Shown piece by piece: positions 1 through 8,288 of a stretch of DNA of 64,000 nucleotides. The stretch's first letter is position 1. Each line of letters starts with the position of its first letter. A program made the translations under genes and the position numbers. Below the pieces are notes generated by a model. It ran no database searches. It was not told the DNA's origin and worked only from the letters and a program-made list of their open reading frames with translations. The stretch is from assembly GCA_963772295.1 (NCBI GenBank), contig CAVYWO010000020.1, positions 372,001-436,000 of the forward strand, in the 5' to 3' direction. This DNA is from AP-15 sp963772295. GTDB lineage: Bacteria; Pseudomonadota; Alphaproteobacteria; ATCC43930; CGMCC-115725.

Positions 1-23
1 GGTTCGGATGAAGGGAGGGCGCC

Positions 24-1441
24 ATGCGGCTGCGTAGCCTGTCGGCCCGGCTCCTCGTGCTGACCGTCTTTTTCGTGATGCTCGGCGAAGTGCTTGATCT
101 TCGTGCCCTCGGTCGCGCGCTACCGGATGACCTATCTCGAGGACCACATCGCCGCCGGGCGGATCTCGCGGCACTGGCGCTCGAGGCGAGCCCGAGCGGC
201 GAGATCGAGCAGGCATTGACGCGACGGGTTGCTCGACCATGTCGGTGCGCAGTCGGATCGTCCTGCACCGGCCGGACGGCATGGTGCTGATGCTTGATCA
301 GCCGGTGCCGCCGACCATTGATCTGACGATCGATCTGCGAAAGGCGAGCATGCTGCGGCGCGATCCGCGCTCGTTCGCGACTTTGTGCGCGCCGCGACAA
401 TCGGGTTCTGCGGGTGCTCGGCCCAGTCGCCGATCGAATCCGGCCGAGACCGTCGAGATATTGCTCGACGAGGCGCCGCTGCGCCGAGCGATGTGGGGTT
501 TCGGCGTCCGCATCCTCGAGTTGTCGATCGTGCTGTCGCTGATTGACCGCGGCGCTCGTCTATCTCAGCCTGCAATGGCTCCTGGTGCGGCCGATGCGGC
601 GGATGACCGCGAGCATGACACGGTTTCGCGAGGACCCGGAGGACGCCTCGCGGATGATCGTGCCGAGCGGCCGCGCGGACGAGATCGGCCTCGCCGAGAG
701 CGAGCTTGCGGTGATGCAGGAGACCGTGCGGCAGGCGCTCGGACAGCGCGCCCGGCTGGCGGCGCTCGGGACCGCGGTGACCAAGATCAACCATGATCTG
801 CGCAACATCCTGTCGACGGCGCGCCTCGTCACCGACGGCCTGACGGCGAGCGCCGCGCCCGAGGTTCGCCGCCTCGCGCCGCGGCTGATCGATGCGATCG
901 ACCGCGCCGTGGCGCTGTGCAGGCGACCCTCGATTATTCGCGCGAGGGCGCGCCGCCTATGGCCCCAAGCCGGTTTGCGCTGGCGCCGCTGATCGCCGAG
1001 ATCGGTCCGGGCCTCGGCGAGGCCGGGACCGGGCTCGTCGTCGACTGCGCGCTCCCGCCGGCGCTCGTGGTCGAGGCCGACCGCGACCAGCTCTACCGCG
1101 TCTTTACGAACCTCGCCCGCAATGCGGTCGAGGCAGGGGCGCAGCGGCTGCGGGTGTCGGCCGGGCGCGAGGCCGGCACGATCGCGATCGAGGTCGCCGA
1201 CGACGGTCCGGGCCTGCCGCCGAAGGCGCGCGACAACCTCTTCCGGCCGTTTTTCGGCACCGCCCGGCCGGGCGGCAGCGGCCTCGGCCTGGCGATCGCG
1301 CGCGAACTTGCGCGGGCCCATGGCGGCGATCTCGCGCTGGTGTCGAGCACCGCCGCCGGCACCGTGTTTCGCCTGACCCTGCCGGCCGCGGCCGAGCCCG
1401 CCGTCGCCGCCCTCAGTCGAGCGTCAGCATCGCCGTCTTGA
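24..1441 (+). pseudogene. Sensor histidine kinase, broken by several frameshifts
   Basis: Pieces of one membrane sensor kinase appear in order but in different frames. The N-terminal membrane helix begins at ATG 24, after a purine-rich AAGGGAGGG ribosome site. A periplasmic-like stretch follows around 239-540. A second helix and HAMP-like segment with an H-box (NHDLRN, putative phospho-His) lies at 543-930, and the ATPase domain at 917-1441 has an N-box (NLARNAVEA), DDGPGLP and GGSGLGLAIA. Frame switches are visible near 93, 168, 235, 400-440, 540 and 915. All catalytic boxes remain readable, so decay is recent or the indels are sequence errors. The 3' end overlaps the convergent methyltransferase by 29 bp. 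The ligand and partner regulator are not visible. Confidence 0.8.
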
Positions 1442-2639
1442 GATAGGCGGTCTCGGGCAGCGCCGGATGGATCGGGTGGTCGGGGCCGGCGCCGGCGCGG
1501 CGCAGGATCCGGCCGGCGCGTCCGGCATCGGCGAGCCCGCGCCGCACCGCTTCGGCGAATTCGGCCTCGCCCACATGGAACGAGCAGGAGGCGAGAAACA
1601 GGAAGCCGCGCGGCGCGACGAGCGCCGCGGCGAGCCGGGCGAGCTTGCGATAGCCGCGCAGCGCCGGCCCGGCGTCGCGCCGCGACCTGGCGAAGGCCGG
1701 CGGGTCGGCGACGACGACATCGAAGCGGTCGCCGGCGGCGGCGAGCCGGGCGGTCTCGGCAAAGGCCTCGGCGCGGCGGAAGGCGCAGCGACCGGCGACG
1801 CCGTTCAGCGCCGCCGCCTCGGCCGCCAGGCGCAGCGCCGGGGCCGAGCTGTCGATGCCGGTGACCGCGGCGGCGCCGGCGCGCGCCATCTGCACCGCAA
1901 ACCCGCCGCTGTAGCAATAAAGGTCGAGCACGCGGGCGGCGGAAGCCAGGCCGGCGACAAAAGCGCGGCTGCGGCGCTGGTCATAGAACCAGCCGGTCTT
2001 CTGCCCGGCGAGGACATCGACCGGGAAGCGGGCGCCGTCTTCGTCGACGACGACGGCCGCGTCGAGCCGGCCGCGCGCCACCCGGGTCTCGGCGGCGAGC
2101 CCCTCCTGTGCCCGCACCGGGCTATCGTTGCGCAGTACGATCGTCGCCGGCCGCAGCAGCCCATCGAGAGCGTCGAGGACGATGGGCTCGAGCCGGGCGA
2201 TGCCGGCGGCGTTCGCCTGGGCGACGAGCACCGCGCCGAAGCGGTCGACGATGAGGCCGGGGACGCCGTCGGCCTCGCCATGAACGAGGCGGTAATGCGG
2301 CGCGGCGAAGAGCCGCTCTCGCAGCGCCAGAGCGCGTTCGAGCCGGCGCGCAAAAAACCTCCGGCCGATCGCGCGCCCGGCGTCGCGGTCGAGGAGGCGG
2401 GCGGCGAGCAGCGTGTGCGGGTTGAACATCGCCACCCCCAAGGGGCTGCCGCCGGCGCGGCAGAGGGTGACGAGCGCGCCCGGCGGCAGCGCCCTTGCCG
2501 CCGCGTCCATCCGCACCTCGTTTGAGAAGATCCAGGGGTGGCCGGCTTCGGCGCGCCAGGCATGGCCGGGCAGCAGGCTGATCCGGGGCCGCGCCGCCGG
2601 GTCGTCGCCGCCCAGGTCGGCCGCCGTTTCCTCAGTCAT
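1413..2639 (-). CDS. Class I SAM-dependent rRNA methyltransferase, RlmI-like
   Basis: This is a 408-residue protein of the RlmI/RlmK-type family, which makes 5-methylcytosine in 23S rRNA. A PUA-like RNA-binding segment occupies roughly residues 18-85. The linker motif GQKTGWFYDQR is at 212-222, SAM-binding motif I (LDLYCYSGG) at about 238-246, the DPP motif at 312-314, and SCSFH with the likely catalytic Cys352 at 351-355. Length and motif order match complete family members, so the gene looks intact. It is transcribed away from the tRNA and converges on the histidine kinase remnant. The exact modified nucleotide cannot be told from sequence alone. Confidence 0.88.
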   Translation of the reverse strand: MTEETAADLGGDDPAARPRISLLPGHAWRAEAGHPWIFSNEVRMDAAARALPPGALVTLCRAGGSPLGVAMFNPHTLLAARLLDRDAGRAIGRRFFARRLERALALRERLFAAPHYRLVHGEADGVPGLIVDRFGAVLVAQANAAGIARLEPIVLDALDGLLRPATIVLRNDSPVRAQEGLAAETRVARGRLDAAVVVDEDGARFPVDVLAGQKTGWFYDQRRSRAFVAGLASAARVLDLYCYSGGFAVQMARAGAAAVTGIDSSAPALRLAAEAAALNGVAGRCAFRRAEAFAETARLAAAGDRFDVVVADPPAFARSRRDAGPALRGYRKLARLAAALVAPRGFLFLASCSFHVGEAEFAEAVRRGLADAGRAGRILRRAGAGPDHPIHPALPETAYLKTAMLTLD

Positions 2640-2690
2640 GCGACGATCTTGCCTCGCCGCGCGCCGTTGCGGTAGTTATCGCGGCTCGCT

Positions 2691-2767
2691 GCGCCCGTAG
2701 CTCAATTGGATAGAGCACCAGACTACGGATCTGGGGGTTGGGGGTTCAACTCCTCTCGGGCGCGCCA
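2691..2767 (+). tRNA. tRNA-Arg (anticodon ACG), island integration site
   Basis: The 77-nt sequence folds as a cloverleaf: acceptor stem GCGCCCG/CGGGCGC, D-arm GCTC..GAGC, anticodon stem CCAGA/TCTGG with loop CTACGGA, T-arm with loop TTCAACT, and encoded CCA. Anticodon ACG (inosine at position 34 after TadA editing) reads CGN Arg codons. The 3' half from 2721 is repeated at 19242-19294, so this part of the tRNA was supplied by the integrated element. The chromosomal copy at the far end has TTCGACT in the T-loop where the functional tRNA now has TTCAACT. Both satisfy the T-loop consensus. Confidence 0.95.
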
Positions 2768-2773
2768 TTTTTT
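2721..2773 (+). repeat. attL core (tRNA 3' half)
   Basis: This 53-nt segment runs from the anticodon arm of tRNA-Arg to the T-run past CCA. It matches 19242-19294 at 52 of 53 positions, the difference being A2748 against G19269. It is the left attachment core of the integrative element. Confidence 0.88.
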
Positions 2774-3443
2774 CAATGAGTTAGAAGTCAACATCGGCCA
2801 TGACGGCTAACTAACTTTGACTTGCGGACCCCATGCGGACCCCGCGGACCCGATTTTGCGGTTCTGCGGCCCATTGCGGTGCACGCGCATCAGGGTTGCG
2901 CGACCCGTCGGCGAACCCGCCGCGGAGCAGCCGTTTGCGAGCCTGCGGCGGACCCGCCCGGCAAAAAGACCGTTGCGCACCATGGCGGGCGCGCCAGGAC
3001 GCGCGAAAGCTTCGTTCCGCCCTCCGGTGCCCGCCGGCGCGGCTCCGCGCGTCTACGCCAGCCGCTACGGGCGGGAAGGCCGCTCGCCGCCGTCAGGCAC
3101 GCCTGATAGGCCGCGTCGCAGCGGACCCGTTCGGGCAAGGCGGGGCGCCTCGGCGAGCGGCTGAAATTTCAGCCCCGCCCTCCCGAACCGCGGCCGATTT
3201 TCGGAATTCCGGGTTCGCGCGTTTCGCAACAACTTCGCCCTTTCCCCGATTGCGCAGCCCCTCGCGCATGCAGCGCATCAACTCTCTCGTCTAAGGCATT
3301 TTCTGGCAGTCCTGACTATGAGACCAATACCCCGATCCGTGGAATCGGCCGAGACGGACGACCTTCTCGCACCACTGCAATGAAGGAATTCGACCCAGCT
3401 TAGGTTCCCCTCCGCCGACCCGTCCACGGATCAAGCTCGGCGA
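2774..3443. other. Left arm of the element, no convincing gene
   Basis: About 670 bp of very GC-rich sequence between attL and the first island gene. It starts with three GCGGACCC repeats (2824, 2835, 2844), likely integrase arm sites. Open frames here lack a believable start, codon bias or recognisable family, so no gene is called. Confidence 0.6.
2821..2847 (+). repeat. Putative integrase arm-type site, left copy
   Basis: A 27-nt sequence containing two GCGGACCCC units 11 bp apart, with a third GCGGACCC at 2844. It matches 19093-19119 at 26 of 27 positions. It lies about 50 bp inside attL; the partner copy lies just upstream of the integrase gene near attR. One copy in each arm is what arm-binding sites of a tyrosine integrase look like after integration. 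Confidence 0.65.
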
Positions 3444-4061
3444 TCAGGCGGCCCGATGGGTAGTGTCGCCGGTCCTCCCCACGCGCGCCGCTCCGTCGCT
3501 CGCGTGAGGGCACTGCGCGACGCGCGCGGGGGGGGCCCCGCTCGGTCGGCGAGTGGGGTACGGTGTTCGGCGATCCGGACATTGACGCCCCTGCGGCCAG
3601 GGTGCGAAGCGTACGCCTGGGCGACCTCCTAGGTTTCCCTTTGGATCTGTCGGGCGGGATTTGGGGGGCGCAGGCGTCGAAGGCAGGGAAGTTCCAACCG
3701 CCGAGGAAGGCAGGACGGGAAGCGAGCGCGGCCTGGTGAGCGCTACCGCAGCGGTTGGCCCTCCAACAGCAACGATCGCGATTATGGCAGCCGCCCAGGG
3801 ATTGCCGAATATGGCATCGACCCCAGAGACAATCAGACCAATCGCCGCGACGGCAGCCGCCAATACTTGGCCGCGCTTCATTCGATCTTCCGCGCCCTTC
3901 GTCCGAAGGTTCTCCAGCGTACGGCGATGCTCGGATTGTTGCTCGACCCAGCCGATAATCCGCTCGCCCAGGCCGGGGACGGCCTCGCTGTACTCCCGGA
4001 GCATGCTCGGAGGTGGGATGGGGCCGGCGTACAGGGCGCCAACGAGCGCGGCAACTCTCAC
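3444..4061 (-). CDS. DUF2335-family membrane protein, probably frameshifted at its 5' end
   Basis: Residues about 15-100 match DUF2335 predicted membrane proteins: a PPPSMLREYSEAVPG start, an ERI..W.EQQSEHRRTLE segment, then two hydrophobic helices around residues 65-105. The family's role is unknown. The rest is a Pro/Arg-rich, low-complexity tail that may be out of frame. In frame, the GTG at 4061 is only a minimal start. A plausible real N-terminus (Met at 4203, then SLLGEATIPLP) lies in another frame, and frame continuity suggests an indel near 4100-4110. It is island cargo with no obvious partner. Confidence 0.5.
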   Translation of the reverse strand: MRVAALVGALYAGPIPPPSMLREYSEAVPGLGERIIGWVEQQSEHRRTLENLRTKGAEDRMKRGQVLAAAVAAIGLIVSGVDAIFGNPWAAAIIAIVAVGGPTAAVALTRPRSLPVLPSSAVGTSLPSTPAPPKSRPTDPKGNLGGRPGVRFAPWPQGRQCPDRRTPYPTRRPSGAPPARVAQCPHASDGAARVGRTGDTTHRAA

Positions 4062-4156
4062 TCTGGGATCGTAGGGATCTGCACCAAGCTCCTTTAACTT
4101 GGTCTCTGCTCCGGGCGGGAAGCGGAATGGTCGCTTCGCCGAGCAATGACGGGTCC

Positions 4157-4711
4157 TTATTCGGCCCGCCCTGTTGTTCCGACACCGCGCCTAATTCGTT
4201 CACCGCTTTCTCGCGACCCGTGGTGGGGTGCTTTCACCGCCTGTGTACTCTGCTCGGCTCTAACAGACCCCAGGAATTCCGTCCAATGGTCGGCGAGCCC
4301 GTGATTGATATCTCCACAAACTATAGCAACGTCCGATCGTAGCGCGTCATAATCAGAGGTTTCAAAAATCTCATAAGTATAGATTGGGAACAGATTGATA
4401 GATTGTCCCGCTCCGATCACGTAGTCGCGGATAGCACCAGGAGCATGGGCAATAAGGCTCCCGACCACACTACCTATCCACGTTGTAGCATTAACCGCAG
4501 AGGATGTGGCTGTCGAATAGCTAGGCGTGACAGACGCACTCGTTGAATTGACGGCATTCTGGACTGTCACAGAGTTGCAAGATGTTAGTGTGCATCCCGA
4601 TGCTTGAGCGGGGTACAGGGTATTGCACCAAGAGGCATACCAACTCGGTTCGTTTTGCTCGGGGCGTTCCAAAACCCTTAGCTGCTCCGATCGCCGCGTC
4701 TTGAACTGCAT
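4157..4711 (-). CDS. Hypothetical protein with a PHHGS motif, possibly a fragment
   Basis: A 184-residue frame in a lower-GC patch. The C-terminal third reads VAIVCGDINHG..W..FLG...KAPHHGS, which resembles the end of ComEC-like metallo-beta-lactamase-fold proteins. The frame stops soon after that motif, so it would be truncated. The N-terminal half is Ser/Thr/Cys-rich and matches nothing I recognise. It overlaps the likely 5' extension of the neighbouring DUF2335 gene, so at least one of the two is damaged. The function is not assignable. Confidence 0.3.
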   Translation of the reverse strand: MQFKTRRSEQLRVLERPEQNEPSWYASWCNTLYPAQASGCTLTSCNSVTVQNAVNSTSASVTPSYSTATSSAVNATTWIGSVVGSLIAHAPGAIRDYVIGAGQSINLFPIYTYEIFETSDYDALRSDVAIVCGDINHGLADHWTEFLGSVRAEQSTQAVKAPHHGSRESGERIRRGVGTTGRAE

Positions 4712-4774
4712 AGAAACTTACCGATCCAGGGAGAGCATCGTCATTTTCTAGAGGTGGGCGTGCAACCCGATCAG

Positions 4775-4999
4775 TCAACCGTCCGGCCCATAGTAGGGCA
4801 AGGCGGTTTCGGCTTGCCAGAGGAGCGCAGCCTGAAGCGCCCCGATCGCTCGCCTGATCTGCTGCCAAACCTGCCGTCCCTCGTCATCCCCGTGGTCGAG
4901 CATGAGGTCTTGCAGGCGGGCGGCTTCAAGCTCGGCGTCGGCGCCGTGCTGGCGGGTCAGCAGGTTGGCGGCGCGCCAGATGTCGAGGTCGGAGATCAT
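4775..4999 (-). CDS. Small conserved protein, DUF6961-like
   Basis: A 74-residue soluble helical protein beginning MISDLDIWRAANLL and continuing HGADAELEAA..G..VW..I..AI..LQ. This pattern is typical of a small family found repeatedly in alphaproteobacterial genomes and islands, often annotated hypothetical. ATG 4999 is chosen because the family starts at this methionine. It follows the 5010-5438 gene by 10 bp on the same strand, so the two are probably co-transcribed. The function is unknown. Confidence 0.6.
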   Translation of the reverse strand: MISDLDIWRAANLLTRQHGADAELEAARLQDLMLDHGDDEGRQVWQQIRRAIGALQAALLWQAETALPYYGPDG

Positions 5000-5009
5000 G
5001 TCCGGCCCA

Positions 5010-5438
5010 TCAATGATACGCCTTGCGCCAGTCTCCCAGAAAGATCGCCTGTGCGGCCGGTAGCGTGATCTCGCCAGAGCAGACCGCGCGGCACATGCGC
5101 CGCTCGAGTTCGTCTTTCCGCTCCGCTTGATCCCACGCCTCAGGCCAGTGGTTGAGCGCTGAGCCGTTGTCGCCGCCGAGGCATATCGGCACGCGGTCGT
5201 CGCCCTCGTACTGGTCCGCGTCGGCGGGCGGGATGCCGTATTTGGCGAGGGTGCCCGCCTTGTCGTGCCACACCCGGTGGGAACGGGAATATCCCGGTGC
5301 ACAGACGATCGCCGGGTCGGTATCGGTGACGGCACCGGGGGTCAGTCGAGGGTCGGGCATCGAGGGTGCCGCCGCGACCAGGAAAAGCGCCGGCAACGTT
5401 CGGAGGAGATGAGCCTTCGGTCTGCCAGCGATCCCCAT
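5010..5438 (-). CDS. Secreted HNH-endonuclease-like protein with degenerate active site
   Basis: This 142-residue protein has a hydrophobic N-terminal segment (residues 8-26) consistent with a signal peptide. The body resembles short exported HNH-like proteins of alphaproteobacteria: YGI..ADADQYEGDDRVPICLGGDN, then HWPEAW, ERKDELERRMCRAVCSGEI and a closing AQAIFLGDWRKAY. In active relatives the central motif is YE.DHL.PL.LGG. Here the histidine position reads DDR, so catalysis is doubtful. Four cysteines could form disulfides, fitting export. It is co-oriented with the downstream DUF6961-like gene. Confidence 0.55.
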   Translation of the reverse strand: MGIAGRPKAHLLRTLPALFLVAAAPSMPDPRLTPGAVTDTDPAIVCAPGYSRSHRVWHDKAGTLAKYGIPPADADQYEGDDRVPICLGGDNGSALNHWPEAWDQAERKDELERRMCRAVCSGEITLPAAQAIFLGDWRKAYH

Positions 5439-5710
5439 ATCACGCGATTATGGCGCTCGACCATGTCAACGGCCCACGGCGAGGGGCGCACGCGGGCTGC
5501 CCGCATCGCCCCCAAAGATCGCGGTCGTTGCCGCTTGCCGTCAATTCATCTTCCCAACGCACGGCGCCTGTACACCGTCCGGCAGGCAACCCATCTTTTC
5601 TGGGATAGCGGGTCGTCGATCGATGGAAATTCACGGTCACGGGGCCGCGGTCGGTGGTGCGTGTGCGCCACACATTAGGCCAACAAGCCCCCGCCCGTGA
5701 GGAGAGAGAC

Positions 5711-7201
5711 GTGAGTAGAACCTTTTCACGCGTGGACGATTTCGCGCGGCAGCCCTGCCAAACTGGAGAGACCGGCTGGCCGGCGGACAACCGAAGCACT
5801 TGGCGTGAACGCGCAGGATGGTTCACGTTTTGCGCCCTGGTCGCTGCGCTCATGTGCTTAGCGGGGACTGTGCGCGCCGACGAGATGGACCGCTGGTGCT
5901 CCCAAGTCAAGAAAGCGTCCAGCATAGTCATCTGCTCCGATGCCCATCTGCGCGGGCAGGCCATTGCCCGGAACAAGCTGTTCGAGACGGCGCGCGCCAA
6001 ACTCAGCTCGGAGGCCTACAAGAAGCTGGCCGACGACCAATCGCGCTGGATCAAATCCTACACCGCCGCGTGCGGGGTCTCGGTCGATGACCCGCCGCCG
6101 TCGCTTCCAATCCCGCAATCGGTCATCGAATGCTATCGGCGAGCGTCGGACGCTCGCACCGCATCTCTGGCGGCATATCTCTCTGTGCCCGACCTTATGG
6201 CTTCAATGCCGCCGACCAATTCCGATATTGCTGCGGTTCCTCCCGCCGCGCCTCCCACGGCGCCGCCGGCCTCTTCAGCCGCTCTCCCCGACGAATCAGG
6301 TCCAACCTGGCATTGTCGCGACCCCAATACGAATTTCGTCTACGAGAGATCTGAGCCCTGTGCCAGAGGGGACGTCATTATCAGTAATGCGGGCCATGAC
6401 GAGATTATTTTAGTTGAGGCTAACGGCGTCGATACGGTTCCAGTTTTAATTAATGGCGTATTGCCGTTGCAATTCGTGGTCGACAGCGGAGCCGCCGACG
6501 TTTCAATTCCTCAGGATGTTTTCTCGGTACTCAAACGGACCGGTACCATCACGGGCGACGACTACATCGGAACCGGCACCTATCAGCTGGCCGACGGCTC
6601 TGTGGTGCAAAGCGATCGATTTTACATTCGGGAGCTGAAAGTCGGCCCCCACTTGCTGAAGCATGTCAGTGCCAGCATTGGAGATAAAGCTGGTCCTCTG
6701 CTGCTGGGGCAGAGTTTCTTGAAGAGATTCGATTCGGTCCAGGTAGATAATACCCGACATGTGCTTTTGCTCGGGTCCGAAGCCAGTGCGTCGGCCGCCT
6801 TGTCTCCACCGCCGACGGGATTCACGTCCGATCAACCACCGCCATTTGACCCAACAAAACCATACACCGTAGTCCCGTCATCTCCGTCTTCTGGCAACGG
6901 CACTGCTGCGGCGCCGCCTGCCCAAATAGACTTGAGTAAGATCAAACTTTCGGAAATTACGCGGCCCTATTACCTAATACATCCTGAGACAGTACAGTTT
7001 ATCGTTTCAAATGCTAGCGATCAGCATATTTCGGAGATCACGATAGGGTCTGAAGATAGTCCGGGATACTGCCCGCGAGGCTTGTCGGACTATCAAGGTT
7101 TTAAGAAATTTTCGGTTAACCTCGTACCGGGAGACTCTATCGAAATACAAGGGGAATTCAGCTCGGACGCGAAGTGGTTTTGCGTAATTAGTGCCCAGTA
7201 A
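5711..7201 (+). CDS. Exported LprI-like / retropepsin-type aspartic protease fusion
   Basis: The GTG at 5711 is chosen because GGAGAGAGAC sits directly upstream, giving 496 residues. A single hydrophobic segment around residues 36-56 is a signal peptide or anchor. A Cys-rich domain follows with a pattern like LprI/DUF1311 (C..VK..SSIVIC, ARAKLSS..YKKLADDQSRWIKSYTAACG). After a Pro/Ala linker comes a clan AA aspartic protease: VLINGVLPLQFVVDSGAADVSI with catalytic Asp in DSGA near residue 257, the substrate frame ELKVG, and LLLGQSFLKRF near 332. The C-terminal 150 residues have a Pro-rich linker and an uncharacterised beta-rich region. It probably acts in the periplasm; the substrate is unknown. 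It is island cargo and stands alone. Confidence 0.75.
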   Translation: MSRTFSRVDDFARQPCQTGETGWPADNRSTWRERAGWFTFCALVAALMCLAGTVRADEMDRWCSQVKKASSIVICSDAHLRGQAIARNKLFETARAKLSSEAYKKLADDQSRWIKSYTAACGVSVDDPPPSLPIPQSVIECYRRASDARTASLAAYLSVPDLMASMPPTNSDIAAVPPAAPPTAPPASSAALPDESGPTWHCRDPNTNFVYERSEPCARGDVIISNAGHDEIILVEANGVDTVPVLINGVLPLQFVVDSGAADVSIPQDVFSVLKRTGTITGDDYIGTGTYQLADGSVVQSDRFYIRELKVGPHLLKHVSASIGDKAGPLLLGQSFLKRFDSVQVDNTRHVLLLGSEASASAALSPPPTGFTSDQPPPFDPTKPYTVVPSSPSSGNGTAAAPPAQIDLSKIKLSEITRPYYLIHPETVQFIVSNASDQHISEITIGSEDSPGYCPRGLSDYQGFKKFSVNLVPGDSIEIQGEFSSDAKWFCVISAQ

Positions 7202-7387
7202 ACATTCCTTGCACTCGTCGTTAGTCTCGGTTATTCAATCAATCTTGTGCCGGAGAAGCTCGGCCGAACCCCTGCCGCCACCGACGGGAGACCCCCATGC
7301 GCCAAGGCCGCGGCGCGGCTCGGGCTCGACCTGCCGGCCCCAATCTCGGCGTCACCCGGAACCGAGCGGCGGGACTGAGTCGACACC

Positions 7388-7669
7388 CTACTGACCGTTC
7401 CTCGTGGCGCGGTCGCCAGCCTCTTGGGCTTCCTTCTCGCAGGCGTACGCGCCGCTCCTCGTCCGGCCGTACCATCGCTCGCCGTTGAAATGATAGACGC
7501 CGCTCCGCAGATTGAGCCAAACGACGGTATCGGCCGGGCAATGTCGTTGAGCCTCTTGCTCGCTCGGAAACTCGGCCACCGGGTGTTGCGCAGCGGCGCC
7601 AAGCGGGAGCAGAACAAGCGCAAGTACAACCGCGTATCTCATCGGCCCCGCCGTCGCTCGTCGAGCCAT
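7388..7669 (-). CDS. Small secreted conserved protein
   Basis: A protein of 93 residues, or 84 if ATG 7642 is used. A hydrophobic signal peptide (YAVVLALVLLPLGAAAQ) leads into a compact conserved core: HCPADTVVWLNLRSG.YHF.GERWYGRT..GAYACEKEA. I recognise this core as a widespread small exported alphaproteobacterial protein of unknown function. The two cysteines in the core are likely paired in the periplasm. The start at 7642 places the signal peptide closer to the N-terminus and is slightly preferred. Confidence 0.65.
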   Translation of the reverse strand: MARRATAGPMRYAVVLALVLLPLGAAAQHPVAEFPSEQEAQRHCPADTVVWLNLRSGVYHFNGERWYGRTRSGAYACEKEAQEAGDRATRNGQ

Positions 7670-7844
7670 GGGAATGCTCTCCTCAGGCGCTCGCCTTCCT
7701 CGCGGATCGCCCGGTCAACAGGCGTCTCTCGCGGTGGCGCCTGTCTCGATGTCAGCTAGACCGGGGCGGCGCCGGTGTGGGAAGGATCAGGGGTAAGACT
7801 TAACAGGGCGAAGGGTAAGGCTTATCATGTCGCGTGGCCCGGGC

Positions 7845-8288
7845 TCAAATTACCGGGACCTGGATCGCCCGGCTCAACGAAACCGAGGTAATGAAATCGA
7901 AGGTATAGGTCGCCTTGAAGACCATCTGCGTCGAGCTCCCCGTGCAGGCGCTTCCGGTGCTCGGATCGGTGCAGCTGATCGCGTAATAGCTGCCCCAATT
8001 CTGGTTGGCCCAAGCGACGGCGCAGTTGGCGAGCGTTACGCTGACGACGCCGCTGGGGCAGACCGTCGCCAGCGTGAGATTGCCGTTTTGCAAACTGGTA
8101 GGATTGTACAGCATCGCATAGCGGCCCGCCTCCTCAGCGGCGAGCAACATCGAGTTCCAATTCCAGAGGGCGAGACTGAATTCGATCGCGCCTCCGATGA
8201 GCAGCAGCAGCGCCGACAGGGTGACGGCCATTTCGACCGCCACCGAACCCGCCTCGCGGCGGCGGCGAATGAGCGGTCGCCGGGTCAT
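7845..8288 (-). CDS. TadE-like minor pilin
   Basis: A 147-residue protein starting MTRRPLIRRRREAGSVAVEMA. The positively charged leader followed by a G/SVAVEMA..LSALLLLIGGAIEFSL helix is the TadE signature, with the conserved Glu five residues into the helix. TadE/TadF/TadG are membrane pseudopilins of the Tad (Flp) pilus. The ATG overlaps the stop of the upstream pilin gene (TGATG), so translation is coupled. The C-terminal half is Cys/Ser/Thr-rich and presumably periplasmic. It is the last gene of the tadG-tadE-tadE operon. Confidence 0.75.
   Translation of the reverse strand: MTRRPLIRRRREAGSVAVEMAVTLSALLLLIGGAIEFSLALWNWNSMLLAAEEAGRYAMLYNPTSLQNGNLTLATVCPSGVVSVTLANCAVAWANQNWGSYYAISCTDPSTGSACTGSSTQMVFKATYTFDFITSVSLSRAIQVPVI

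Noticed and set aside
1467..2525. Long plus-strand frame opposite the rRNA methyltransferase
   Set aside because: A shadow frame; the opposite strand carries all methyltransferase motifs.
2817..3294. Open frames in the left arm of the element
   Set aside because: Three overlapping frames of Arg/Pro/Ala-rich composition caused by GC bias, with no ribosome site or family.
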